From Larix kaempferi (taxonomy: Eukaryota > Streptophyta > Pinopsida > Pinales > Pinaceae), in the NCBI GenBank assembly GCA_027924585.1, contig BSBM01000076.1, forward strand, positions 3,982,501 through 4,046,500: a stretch of DNA of 64,000 nucleotides. Reading direction: 5' to 3'. Made by a program: the position numbers and the translations under genes. Shown in pieces: positions 46,435-56,446 of the stretch. The number at the start of each line of letters is the position of its first letter. Position 1 is the stretch's first letter. The notes beneath the pieces are model-generated. The model saw only the letters and a list, made by a program, of their open reading frames with translations. It was not told the origin of the DNA and ran no database searches.

Positions 46435-46509
46435 TTTCGAGCTCTGATACCAACTGACGTAAGTCAGGTTGGTATGGTCTTCACTTCTCCAACCGGACTT
46501 GTCTCCGAG

Positions 46510-46519
46510 ATCTGATACC
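46510..46519 (-). promoter_or_regulatory. Primer-binding site of G2
   Basis: TGGTATCAGA on the minus strand, 3 nt from the LTR end (46523); initiator-Met tRNA type. A second copy TGGTATCAGAGC lies 70 bp further in at 46441-46455, followed at once by the gag ATG. Confidence 0.75.
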
Positions 46520-46522
46520 AAC

Positions 46523-47490
46523 TGATGCAAGTCGCCCTACGGAAATAAGGTTCTTGCTTAACAAAACACATGACACAAACCACAATGCTCACACAAACAA
46601 GGTGTAGAACAAGATGCCTGGATTGGCTTATATTACTTCTCTGAAATCGGTTACAATGTAAAATAACTGTAAGCAAATAACTAACTACAATTTTCCTCAG
46701 CCGTTACAACATCGAAGTAACTGTGGTGTGTTCTCCCTATGTGTCGACCTCACCCTCTCCTGGTTCACCTTGGAACTCTGAGCTATGGTTCGATCTCAAC
46801 ACTCTGCACTCGGCCAGTGTGACTCTTCACAACTCTCTCGACTCTGCGCTCTGCTCTGTTGTGCCTCTCCTCTACTGCCCAACAATTGTCTAGACTGAAG
46901 GCCTCTTCTTCCTCTTCTACTCTGCGGGTGTTGTTTCCAAGATTTTCACAATCCTGAGACACGCGTTCCCTCCATTCGTCGATCCTTTCCAAATCCCGCG
47001 AATCTGCACTGTCAGCTTCTATCTGTGCTACACAGCCTCTATCCATGACATCCTTTGTCATGTCTTTCACGAACTCGCAATAACTGTAATAACTTCCTCA
47101 GCAACCCCGAACGGCTACTGGTACAGTCCCTTGACTTTCTGTCCTTCTGACCCTGCTACAATAGTCAGTCACATCTCGACTATCCTATCGGTTCACTCCT
47201 TCCCTGTACACTTGGATTCTCCAAACCATGTCGTGCCGTAGTTCGATCACTTGTCGACTACCCGACCTCTTACGTCGCTCGTCATCTGTCAACTGTCTTC
47301 TATCAGTCCTCGACTTCGTGACATCTGTTGATCCTTCAGTCGACTGCACCTCGACTGCTTCTGCTAGACTTGTTGACTTTGACAAGTCAACCTGCTCCCC
47401 GCACCAGTGGTCATCAGCACTCCCACTGGTCGGCTCCCTTCGGTCGATCAACTTCTATTGATCCGCCTAGGTCTCGATGCCCCTGCATCA
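46523..47490 (-). repeat. 5' LTR of G2
   Basis: 968 bp partner of 40908-41875, TG...CA ends intact. Confidence 0.9.
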
Positions 47491-47884
47491 GTCTCTCTCT
47501 CAAGCTCTTGAGAAAATCTCTTTCTCAAGTTCTCACAATTCACTTGCGATGATCACATCATGTAATGTATCTTTCTCCTCTCCTTAGGAATTCTTTTATT
47601 ACATCTCAATGACCAAAAACCTAAACCCATATCTCCAAAGTGATAAATGGCTAAGATGAAATCTTGAGCCTCACTTGAGATCAACGACAATGACTTAATC
47701 TTAAGTTCACTTTTTAGTCATTAGCTAATAATGTGATTTTCCCAAGTTAAACTTAGGAAAGAGATACAAAAGTCACTTACTTAATAATTAGGAAACTACC
47801 TAGAGAGTAAATGAACAACTTCTGCATGCTTAACACTTAGCGTATGCATAAGCTCATATCCAAGCTATAATAATCATTACTCCC

Positions 47885-48530
47885 TCCTCCCTAGGAATTT
47901 TGCACCACTCCTCGCTAGGAATTTTGCACCACTCCCTTCTTATCTACGAATAACAAAAACTCACCCTTCATCAAAGCCTTGGTGATAATATCTGCAACCT
48001 ACTCATTTGTACGAATATACCAAAGTTGCACTGCACCCCTCTGCACTCTATCCTTAATGAATTGGTATTTGATCTCTATGTGTTTGGATCTATCATGAAA
48101 CAATGGATTCTCTGAGAGTTTTACGCAACTATGAATGTCACAATGGATCATCGTAGGATCCAACTCTAGACCAAATAAACATGTGAGCATCTTGCGAATC
48201 TAAATGGCCTCACAACTCTCAAACTTGATTCCATATAATCGACCTCTACTAAACTAAGTGACACTGATGTCTACTTGCTGCTAAACCATGTAATAATTGT
48301 TGATCACAAGCTGAAGCAACACCCTAAGGTGCTCTTCCTGTTTATTGTAGTCCCTTCCGAGTATGAGACTATGTATCCCTATAACTACACTCCCCCACTC
48401 CAAACATATATCAGTCCTTACTCCACTGTACCTTGTAGATACCTGAGCACATGCTTTGTTGCAACCTAATGAACCCTCCTCAGCTCCACCATAAATTGTC
48501 TTAGGGTGTTCATCGCAAATCATATATCTA
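47885..48530 (-). pseudogene. Copia RNase H end and polypurine tract
   Basis: 47999-48190 reads CDIHSCVKLSENPLFHDRSK then HIEIKYQFIKDRVQRGAVQL, the copia RNase H C-terminal signature; ADIITKAL follows in frame-shifted sequence. 48281-48523 holds earlier RNase H. A 26 bp duplication (GAGTGGTGCAAAATTCCTAG twice) and purine tract GGGAGGAGGGAG precede the 3' LTR at 47876. Confidence 0.75.
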
Positions 48531-48794
48531 GCCTAGTGTTGATCAAATACACCAACAAACCAATCAACTACATGTACAAGATAGGATCCACCAAATATGA
48601 ATCAGAAGCATCAAGCTTCTTTAGATTGGTGATCATAGGTGTAGACATAGAAAGGCCTACAATCCCCCATCCTTAATCTCCTTGGAATATTGACTACATA
48701 TTTTCCTTTTCCCAGGAAAATATCTCATGTACACTGTCACATCTCTAATCCTAAAAAAGTAGTACATCATGATAATGCCCTTCATCTCGAACTC

Positions 48795-49533
48795 TCAAGC
48801 TATATCTCTCCTGCACATATCTATGAGCTTCTCTGACCTTGTAAGGAACAAGTCATCTACATAAAGTACCAATATGAGTGGATCATCTCCAACAAGTGTA
48901 AAATACAAGTTGGGATCCACCTCACTATTGAGTAAACCCATAGCCAATAAATACTCATCAGTCCTCAAGTACCATGCCTCATTTCCTCCTTGAGTCCATA
49001 TAATTATTTCTTCAACTTGCATACATGAGAATATTTCCCATGCACCTCAAATCCCTAAGGCTTCCCAATCTAAACGTCACCCTCAATGGATCCATTGGGA
49101 AATTCTTTTTTCACATCCATATGATGTATCCTCGACCCCATCTCTAAAGCAATAGATATAACAACCCTAAGAGAAGTATACCTGGATACTGGAGAAAATG
49201 TCTCCTCATTTTCCACTCCCTCCTTATGGGAGAACCTTCTAGCCACTAACTTCACTTTGTACTTCACTGCACTACCATCTACAACATGCTTGATCTTGAA
49301 ATCCATATAGAACTCACCACATATTTACCCTCTTGCCTCATAACAATGTCCCACACATCATTCTTCATGATGGATGCATACTCTTTCACCATGGCGTCCC
49401 TTCGAACTTGATGACCTACTGCCTCCTGAACACTGGTAGGCTCAGAATCAATGATATCACTCATAAGTGCCATGTAACTAGGAAACAATCTCAATGGTCC
49501 CCTTTGCTTGGGAGTACACATAGGAGCCTTCAC
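48795..49533 (-). pseudogene. Copia reverse transcriptase, three broken frames
   Basis: 49279-49533 (AMVKEYASIMKNDVWDIV), 49070-49306 (VKYKVKLVARRFSHKEGVEN, ETFSPVSRYTSLRVVISIAL, HHMDVKKEFPNGSIEGDV) and 48795-49022 (GLLNSEVDPNLYFTLVGDD, then LILVLYVDDLFLTRS). The first Asp (HMDVK) and the YVDD box survive. Stops and frameshifts separate the parts. Confidence 0.85.
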
Positions 49534-49680
49534 ATGTGCCTCAGCATATCTCAGTGTATTCTGTATCCATATAGACTTCTTCTTGATAGAAGTGGAAGGT
49601 GTCTCTCACTCCTCCTTTTGATCTGAAGACTGAGTCTCTATACCTATTGGTGCTAGTCTCTCCTCAACCTTCAGAGCTTA

Positions 49681-50208
49681 TCACTCATCCTTTTCCACTA
49701 GTCGAATGGTGTCCAATGAGTTCCTAAAGGCTCGGATCCCATCAAACGGAACATCCATCCTCATTATTGCCTTCCCTAATGAAGGAATGCATATTTTGTA
49801 TACCTTCGAAGTCTCCATGTATCCCACAAAGATATCCTTCTCTCTTGAAGGTTCTAGCTTTTTCCTCTTCTCTGATGGTACATGCATGTACATCAGACAT
49901 CCGAAGATACGAAAGTGACCAATATTTGGTCTCATTCCTATGAATTCCACTAGATCCAATATCCCCTTGGACCTACTATCATTGAGAGGTAAGTTGGTCT
50001 TGGAATACTTTCCAACCACACATCCCTTGCATACACCCTGCTTCTTGACATTGAAATATGGAATACCAGTGACAATATCCCTTAGTATCGATAAATCCCT
50101 ATGATTCAACTGACCCATTGTCCTATGCCATAACTTGTACAATCTGTCACTATCAAAATGAATCAAATCATGTACCAGTTTAGCTTTCAACAAGTACAAG
50201 TTCCCCAC
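49681..50208 (-). pseudogene. Copia integrase with catalytic core deleted in frame
   Basis: 175 codons without a stop: leader GNLYLLKAKLVHD, zinc-finger part LWHRTMGQLNHRDLSIL and CKGCVVGKYSK, linker NLPLNDSRSKGILDLVEF, then directly IGMRPNIGHFRIFGCLMYMH and EKRKKLEPSREKDIFVGYME. The roughly 200-residue DDE core that normally separates the linker from H-F-R-x-F-G-C is missing, and the join keeps the frame. Catalysis is impossible; the DNA-binding finger is kept. Confidence 0.82.
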
Positions 50209-50460
50209 TCTACTCCATATTACTTGTCCTATCTTTGACTGGATCCTTTTGGCCTAACAAGTACCTATCCATCTTGAAAGTAGACAACATACCCCTTGTC
50301 CTAAATAGTCGAAATAGATAATAGTTTCTTCATTAAGCATGATACATATTGCTCATCCTTCACCTACATAGTATTCTTGACTCTAGATGGACCTGAATAG
50401 ATCCAACCCCCTTGAATGCACACTTATCATCATTCCCAAGATCCACATGTAGATTTGATT

Positions 50461-50535
50461 CCTCCTCTATAATATTGGTGAAGACATCTCACATTCCAGT
50501 CATGTGAAAAGAAGCCCCATTTTCCATGAACCATG
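50461..50535 (-). pseudogene. Copia protease active-site region
   Basis: Minus strand reads DAWFMENGASFHMTGM then a TGA stop, then DVFTNIIEEESNL. The usual copia motif is W-x-x-D-S-G-A-S-x-H-M-T; here the D-S is E-N, so the catalytic Asp is lost. Confidence 0.65.
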
Positions 50536-50669
50536 CATCTTTCACTAAGGTTCTAGAAAGAAGAGACACAAATAAGAATTCCTTCTCAAACTTTGCAATG
50601 AACTCACTCGCCTATGTGTCTGTTGTTGCTACATTTGTGTATTACTCTTTCCCTTCTTGTTCGAACATT

Positions 50670-51247
50670 GAGATGCATAATGGACAAACTTGTGACATGC
50701 AAACCACTTGAATTTTATCATGTCCTTCTTCTTTCCATTCTGATTGGAAGTCTCACCACTCACATTCTTCTTAGTATTCCCCTTTCCTTTCCTTACATGA
50801 ATTGCAAGTACAATGTTCTCCTCATCATCACCCCTCTATTGGCCTCCATGTAGAGCCTCCTCTCGAGTCTCCTCCTAGATGAATTCATCCCTTAACCTAT
50901 CCTAGCTAGAATGATTTTCTTGTACAATGATTCCTTTGAAAAAAGGATCTCGTGGCTTGTTGAAGCCATTCAGAACTACTCTTACCAAATTCGGATCTAT
51001 CATGGTATCCCAAATAGTTGATAACTTGTCACGAACCTGTGTGATCCTGGTGAGATAAGAAGCTATTGTATATGATTTGGACATCTTGGTGTTCCTAAGT
51101 TCCTCTTCTCAACAACATCTTCCTATTGTGGTTATCACTATGGTATAGCTTCATTAGAGCTTCCCATATATCATTGGTTGTCTTCTTCAGATGAGGGATC
51201 ACATGATCCTTCACTACATCCAAAATTATCCTCCTAGCTTTCACATC
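50670..51247 (-). pseudogene. Copia gag, C-terminal part with zinc knuckle
   Basis: From the insertion point (51247): DVKARRIILDVVKDHVIPHL, KTTNDIWEALMKLYHSDN, then 50902-51084 SYTIASYLTRITQVRDKLST and VRVVLNGFNKPRDPFFKGI (copia gag family), and at 50670-50715 the knuckle WFACHKFVHYASQC, in which the first Cys is Trp. Stops and frameshifts interrupt. Its N-terminal part is at 56166-56380, on the far side of the inserted non-autonomous element. Confidence 0.78.
51243..51247. repeat. Target-site duplication ACATC (right copy 56166-56170)
   Basis: ACATC precedes TGAAGCG at 51248 and follows the LTR end at 56165. Removing the insertion and one copy restores the uninterrupted copia gag frame, which confirms both ends. 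Confidence 0.85.
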
Positions 51248-51494
51248 TGAAGCGAACATTCAGTTCCTTCACACAATTAATTCACCAGAATACTTGAGAA
51301 ATTAAATATGCCATGAATAATAGATAATATTAGATATTTGAATACATAAGAGATGATATGATATTACAACATAGCTCGCCTTTAATATGGCTTGAGCATT
51401 CATAATGAAGGGTTATGTCCCTTCACATTAATAGCGAACTACTATAATGATAAACAATTATTATTTATTTAATATGCCATTTATATTTTTAGCA
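51248..51494 (-). repeat. 3' LTR of the non-autonomous element
   Basis: 247 bp, TG...CA. On the minus strand it is preceded by purine-rich AAGAGAGTGGCAA. Confidence 0.75.
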
Positions 51495-51651
51495 TTGCCA
51501 CTCTCTTAGAAAGGCTTTGTCCTGAACGCCTTATAATTTTGTCGCATTGTTCTTTGTGATGACGTGGCTAATGAAACATGTCGATACGAACTGTTAATGT
51601 AGAGCATAACTTTCGATATGTGGATGGGTCAATCCATCCCAAATTTATTTG

Positions 51652-52770
51652 TTATTGACTATTGGGATTCCCTACTGATATGTCGTCAGGAGATTTGATC
51701 ACATTAGTACCATTATCTTTCGACATTTCCCACATTTTAGAATATCGGTTTTTATGGTTGGGGTGTCGATAGGGAATTTTCACAATGTCATTTTCTTTTA
51801 TGAGTGTCGTCTTTTGAGCATTGATCTGAGTTGGAAGTTGTATTTTCGTCCCTTGAGGTTTTAAGGTTTCATTATGTATCTTTTCCAACTTGTTTCCTAA
51901 CTACATGTAATCATTTTGAAACTTCTTAATCACTTTTACTTGCGCTTTTCTATTATCTTCAGACTTCTTAAGTTGTTCCTTAAGATCTCCGTTACGACTT
52001 TTGATGCAACTATTTTCTTCCTACTTGTCTAGAAGTTTCCCTTCAATGTCTTCCGTAGATTGTTCTGTCTTCCGACTATTTTTCAACTTCTTAATTTTGG
52101 TGACTAGTGTCTTGTTATGATTCCTTTATCTGAAAATTTATTCGAAATTGTTGGATAGTGTTTTATTACTCTTTCCGATCTCCAACTTGTGTGACTTTTT
52201 AGAGTCATCATTTTGTTGTTGAAGAATTTTTATTTGTTGTCGACATTGGCCGACCTTTGATTCTTGAATTTCTAATTTATGTCATATCTGCGTTAGTTCT
52301 TCATCTTTGTCGCTAACGATTTTGTTCAAGCATATTATTTCTGCTCCATAGTTGTTTATTTCTTTCTTTATATCTTGATTTTTCAATCTCTAATTGAAAT
52401 CGTTTTCGTCTTTTAATTCCTCAATTTGCCCACATAATTTTTCTATACGATTTTTCTGGTCGGAAATTGTTTAGTCCCTGGATTTTTCTTGTATCTTACG
52501 TATTTCATTTATTACTTCCAGTTTTGAATTCCTATAGCGTAAATCTTCATTGTCTCTTCGATAACGCTTTAACTCGGCTTCTAATTTCTCTATTTTTAAT
52601 CGAAAACCGGCTTCCATGGTCTTTGATTTCTTTGACACTGGATGGTCTTCTTTAACTTGACTTATTCGGCGATATATGTCACGTACCCACCCATTCAACC
52701 CTGGCAAAGCAGGGTACATGATGCCGAATTCAGGGCTTTCACATGATCTCAGCCCATTAGTTAGATTCAT
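51652..52770 (-). pseudogene. Degenerate coiled-coil ORF in the non-autonomous element
   Basis: 52471-52770 (99 codons): PEFGIMYPALPGLNGWVRD, YRRISQVKEDHPVSKKSKT, then a charged coiled coil (KIEKLEAELKRYRRDNEDLR). Highly charged Lys/Glu/Arg-rich sequence continues on the minus strand with many stops to 51652-51888 (ENDIVKIPYRHPNHKNRYS). Same general build (N-terminal globular part, coiled-coil tail) as the pseudogene at 19974-21650, though I see no clear alignment between them. Not a known enzyme. Confidence 0.5.
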
Positions 52771-54537
52771 ATAAATATAAAAATGGATGTGCAGATGTAA
52801 AACAAATCAACTATGCACAGCGGAATTAAAACAACGTCCACACACACTTCATGCTCATCTAACATATCAAAATAAGCATTAATTAAACATTGCAGAAGTA
52901 ATACATGGACTTAAAAACATTTATCTTCATTATGCAGCTACCCCAAGCAACTAGCTATGTCGCTGCAACGTTCCACCTAGCCATAGGCTCTTCGACAGCT
53001 TATACTGAGTCCGTTCGAAGGCCACTCCCAAGCTGGGCATGATTCTCACAAGGAAAGGGAACATTCCGGCTCCCACGCAGCCCATTAACCATTCCATCTC
53101 AGCCAAGCCAGTCCAACTGGGTTTATCAGGCTACACTCGAACCCTAGAGGCTTACACTCATGCTCAAGCCAAAGCTATGGATACCCATAACCCATACCCA
53201 ACATACTCTTCTCTCATCCAGCATGCACAAACAGGGGCAGGGATACACATTTTAAACAATAGGATTTACACATAAGATGGCCAGGGGTTTTCTCAAAAAC
53301 GTTCCCAACCAAAAACGGATTGTGGGATGGGGCAACAACCACAGGGAGGAAAAACGATTTCTTCCCCAATATCTCAGCCTTCAACAACCCTAAAAGGCCT
53401 CTATTGAACCCCCATTCGATTTCCCTTCTTCCCCACTGGTATGCAACACAGAAAACGCCCTTCTCTACTAGGAGAATGAAGAAAAACGTAGCAGACATGC
53501 CTGGAAAACGCCCAGGTGGCTCTAAACTCGTGAGGGAGAAAAGAATGATGGATGCATAATGGCTTGGGGAAGAAATTCATGGCTCTTTCTTTCCCAAGGA
53601 GACAAAACACATTTTTCCATGAAGGGTGGCTTGCCCATACCCAAATTTGGACAGCCATACTTCCCCATTCCCAAGGCATTAACTACCTCAACCAACTCTT
53701 GGGAGAAATCAATGGTTGGATACAAAAGTCAACATGGGTAGTTGAGGGTTTGATGGGTTCTCTCATTGACACTTGGCTTGACTCTATGGGCTCAAGGGTT
53801 TGAATGTTTTCCCTCCCAATTCCTTGTGAAATCATGCCCCCATCTCTTGGTTGCATTGCATAGCTAGTTGTGGGTATTTTATTAAAATGCATATTACATG
53901 ATGTTGAAATTCCAATGTGCCTGGCTAGCACGCAAAGCATATGCATCAATAAATCGATGGCAGGGCCTTGGCCTTGAGCTCCTCACCATGATTTCATACA
54001 ATATTACATCAATTACATTTGAATGTAATGGGGTCAATAATGGGGACGTTACAATATATAGTTTCCGATTTTTTCTAGTGGTAGAGGGTCTTGACTTCTT
54101 TCACAAGTCTTCTTCTAACTTGCCTTCTTCAATGATAGATAATCTTCTTTACTTATTTTTCGATTTTGTCTTCTTCGGTTCTTCGATAATAATAATAACT
54201 ATTAAAATAAAATAATTAATATCTTCTTGACCTTGATATTTTCACCTCTTTTTGTTTCCAAAAATAATTATTATTTAAATTAAATAATAAATATTATTTA
54301 TAAAGAAGCTTGGGATCCTTCTTTTTGAACTAATGATAATAATAATAATTATTAGGATTTAATAATATATTATTATTCACACATATATAGTTCAAATGGT
54401 TTAGGGAAACAATATTATAATAATAATGCTATTATAATATATATTTTTGAATTTGGTTGAATTAGGTTTTTTTTGGGGGAAAAAAAAGTGTATGTTATAT
54501 ATTATATATTATTATTATATAATATATATGTTTGTTT
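52771..54537. other. Interior of the non-autonomous element, possible nested LTR
   Basis: No gene recognised; ORFs on both strands at 53040-53950 are unconvincing. The minus strand from 54053 reads TGTAACGTCCCC, a common start of plant gypsy LTRs, so part of this block may be a nested LTR whose other end I cannot place. 54180-54540 is AT-rich low-complexity sequence. Confidence 0.35.
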
Positions 54538-55560
54538 CTAACCTTTTTTTTTGTTGAATGGTTGACGTGGAGTTGGGGAGGCGGCTTGGAGGAGCCACGC
54601 TAAGTGGGGAGGAAGGGACTCAACGGAGGTAGGACGAGGGAGCTTCCGGATGTGGGACGTGGGAGGTGTTGGGGGTTGGAAATGGCATGAGTGTTGAGCG
54701 GCAAGAGGGAGAAGTAGACGACGGTGCAGCGAGAAAGAGGTGGGTGCAGAAGAGACCGACGCGGGGGAAGGCGTGAGATATGAGGGTGTGTAGGGCATGA
54801 AGGAGAGGGATGGCAGAGAGATGGCGGGAAATGGAGTAAAGGGAATGGTGGAGCAGAGTAGGAATGCGAGGGTGTAGGGAGGAATATCAGAGAGATGGTG
54901 GGGCACGCAAGTGGAGAAAGGGGTGAGCAGGCGACGGTGGGTGAAGTGTAGAGGCGTTAGCGGATGGTGAGGCTTTTGGATGCCAGGCGACGCATTTAGA
55001 ATGGAGAATGAGCAGGGAAATGGAGGGGTGGAGGATTCGATGCGTGCAGGAAGGAGTGGGGACAGGTGTGAGGTGGTGCGAGTAGGAGCGAAGGTTTGAA
55101 GGAGGAACGCGGGGGAGGGAGGTTGCGTGGACGGTGTGCTGAAGAGCGTAAATGGGGAACATGATAGGGGCAAGGAGTGGCACGCAGAAGGAAAGGGAAA
55201 GGGAAAGGATGTGGAGAAGTGAAGAAGATGATGTAGGAGGGGAGCGTGGCGGTGTTACGGAGTAGTGAGACTGGGTGCGCTGAGTGTAGAAGAGGAGGTG
55301 GAAAATGGAAGTGAGGAGTGGGGAAGAATGAAGGGTTGGCAGTATGGACACATAATAGTTTGCAAATCACGGACGTGAGGAGGGTGGACAGAATGGGAGT
55401 TTAAAGAAACAAGGAAGGTGGCGAGGACATATGGAAGGTGGATGGGTATGAAATGGAAGGTAAGAAGAGATGTATGGTCGAAAGAGAGATGGAATGGGAG
55501 GAGGAAAGGAAAATGGATAGTGTTATATGTAGCGTGAGCATGGTCAAGGGAATGCTGATG
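54538..55560. other. Purine-rich (plus) / pyrimidine-rich (minus) low-complexity block
   Basis: About 1 kb of G/A-biased plus strand (GGGAGG, GTGGAG words). The minus strand, being C/T-rich, contains few stop codons, and all three minus frames show long open stretches of Ser/Pro/Thr/His/Leu. I treat these as compositional artefacts. Confidence 0.55.
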
Positions 55561-55616
55561 TGGTGGCCAAAAGCCTTTTATCGATCAAAAACCTTTATCT
55601 AGAGAAACTTTGATTA

Positions 55617-55860
55617 TGCGAACATTTAGTTCCTTCACACAATTAATTCACCAGAATATTTGATAAATTAAATATGCCATGAATAATAGATAATATTAGA
55701 TATTTGAATAGATAAGAGATGATAGGATATTACAACATAGCACGCCTTTAATATGCCTTGAGCGTTCATAATGAAGGGTTATGTCCCTTCACATTAATAG
55801 CTAACTACTATAATGATTAAAAATTATTATTTGTTTAATATGCCATTTATATTCATAGGT
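55617..55860 (-). repeat. Extra internal LTR copy of the non-autonomous element
   Basis: Closely matches 51248-51494 from GCGAACATT onward, closer than does 55917-56165. Its first bases are altered (TTATGCGAACATT). Separated from 55917 by about 57 bp that contain the PBS. Confidence 0.75.
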
Positions 55861-55902
55861 CAACAACAACAAAAGAATAAAGAACTCCAACAGACGTATG
55901 AA

Positions 55903-55914
55903 GCTCTCATACCA
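55903..55914 (-). promoter_or_regulatory. Primer-binding site of the non-autonomous element
   Basis: Minus strand TGGTATGAGAGC, one mismatch to the initiator-Met site, 2 nt from the LTR at 55917. It sets the orientation as minus. Confidence 0.7.
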
Positions 55915-55916
55915 AA

Positions 55917-56165
55917 TGAAGCGAATATTTATTCGTTCACACAATGACTATTACCAGAACACGTGGAATATTAGATAAGCCATTAATAGGAAAATATATA
56001 TTGATATTTGAATAGATAAGAAAATGATAGGATATTACAACATAGCTCTCCTTTAATATGGCTTGAGCGTTCATAATGAAGGGTTATGTCCCTTCACATT
56101 AATAGCTAACAACTATAATGATTAATAATTATTATTTATTTAATATGCCATTTATATTCGTAGCG
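55917..56165 (-). repeat. 5' LTR of the non-autonomous element
   Basis: 249 bp, starts TGAAGCGAATATT, ends TATTCGTAGCG (final A to G). Its first 80 bp are more diverged than the other two copies. Confidence 0.75.
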
Positions 56166-56380
56166 ACATCCTTCTTGTTTTTCTTGGCCAGTTGAGTAAC
56201 ATCAGTAGGAATTGGTAGATTTTTATTCAAAAAACCACAAATCCCATTCTCCATTAACACTAATGCTATCCTCTCTTTATAGAGATTAAATTTGGATGTA
56301 CCCTCCAACAAGTCCTCGAATATCATTTTGATTTCTTCCATCCTTTCCAATCAAATATCTTGACCAAATAATTTTTTGTG
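56166..56380 (-). pseudogene. Copia gag, N-terminal part
   Basis: Reads MEEIKMIFEDLLEGTSKFNL, YKERIALVLMENGICGFLNK, PTDVTQLAKKNKKDV, the N-terminal copia gag pattern, then runs into the inserted LTR at 56165. DV joins DVKARRIIL at 51247 across the insertion. Confidence 0.75.
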
Positions 56381-56434
56381 TAAAAACTGTAAACCTCTAT
56401 CAAATGTGATTTCCTTCCTAGATCCAACCAAGAA

Positions 56435-56446
56435 GCTATGATACCA
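56435..56446 (-). promoter_or_regulatory. Primer-binding site of the copia element
   Basis: Minus strand TGGTATCATAGC, one mismatch to the initiator-Met site, abutting the LTR at 56447. Confidence 0.7.

Larger units (their letters stand above)
40908..47490 (-). mobile_element. Full-length chromodomain Ty3/gypsy element G2
   Basis: Two 968 bp LTRs (40908-41875 and 46523-47490) starting TGA(C/T)GCAAGTCGCCC; flanks ATCTC and GTCTC are a target duplication with one mismatch. Internal order on the minus strand: PBS, gag, CCHC knuckle, protease, RT, RNase H, integrase, chromodomain. The LTRs differ at several positions per 100 bp, so it is older than element TA. It sits inside the copia 3' LTR and is therefore younger than the copia. 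Confidence 0.92.
37996..47876 (-). repeat. Copia 3' LTR, fragmented
   Basis: Pieces 37996-38519, 39169-39237, 40820-40907 and 47491-47876 align in order with 56447-57465, each gap being a separate insertion. The start reads TACTAAATATTC where the other copy has TGGTAAATATTC. The end is ATAATAATCA next to a purine tract GGGAGGAGGGAG. Confidence 0.8.
51248..56165 (-). mobile_element. Non-autonomous LTR element with three LTR copies, inside copia gag
   Basis: LTR copies at 51248-51494, about 55617-55860 and 55917-56165, all in one orientation, starting TGAAGCGAA(C/T)ATT and ending TTTTAGCA-like. PBS at 55903-55914. The target duplication is ACATC. The 4.1 kb interior has no gag-pol. It carries a degenerate coiled-coil ORF, a middle part without recognisable genes and a pyrimidine-rich block. 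Confidence 0.75.

Noticed and set aside
53039-53960. ORFs on both strands as a candidate gene
   Set aside because: Overlapping frames on both strands are open to similar lengths, with no recognisable motif or start context.
54538-55370. Three long overlapping minus-strand ORFs (211, 154 and 124 codons)
   Set aside because: The minus strand is pyrimidine-rich, so stop codons, which all contain purines, are rare in every frame. The translations are low-complexity Ser/Pro/Thr/His with no domain.
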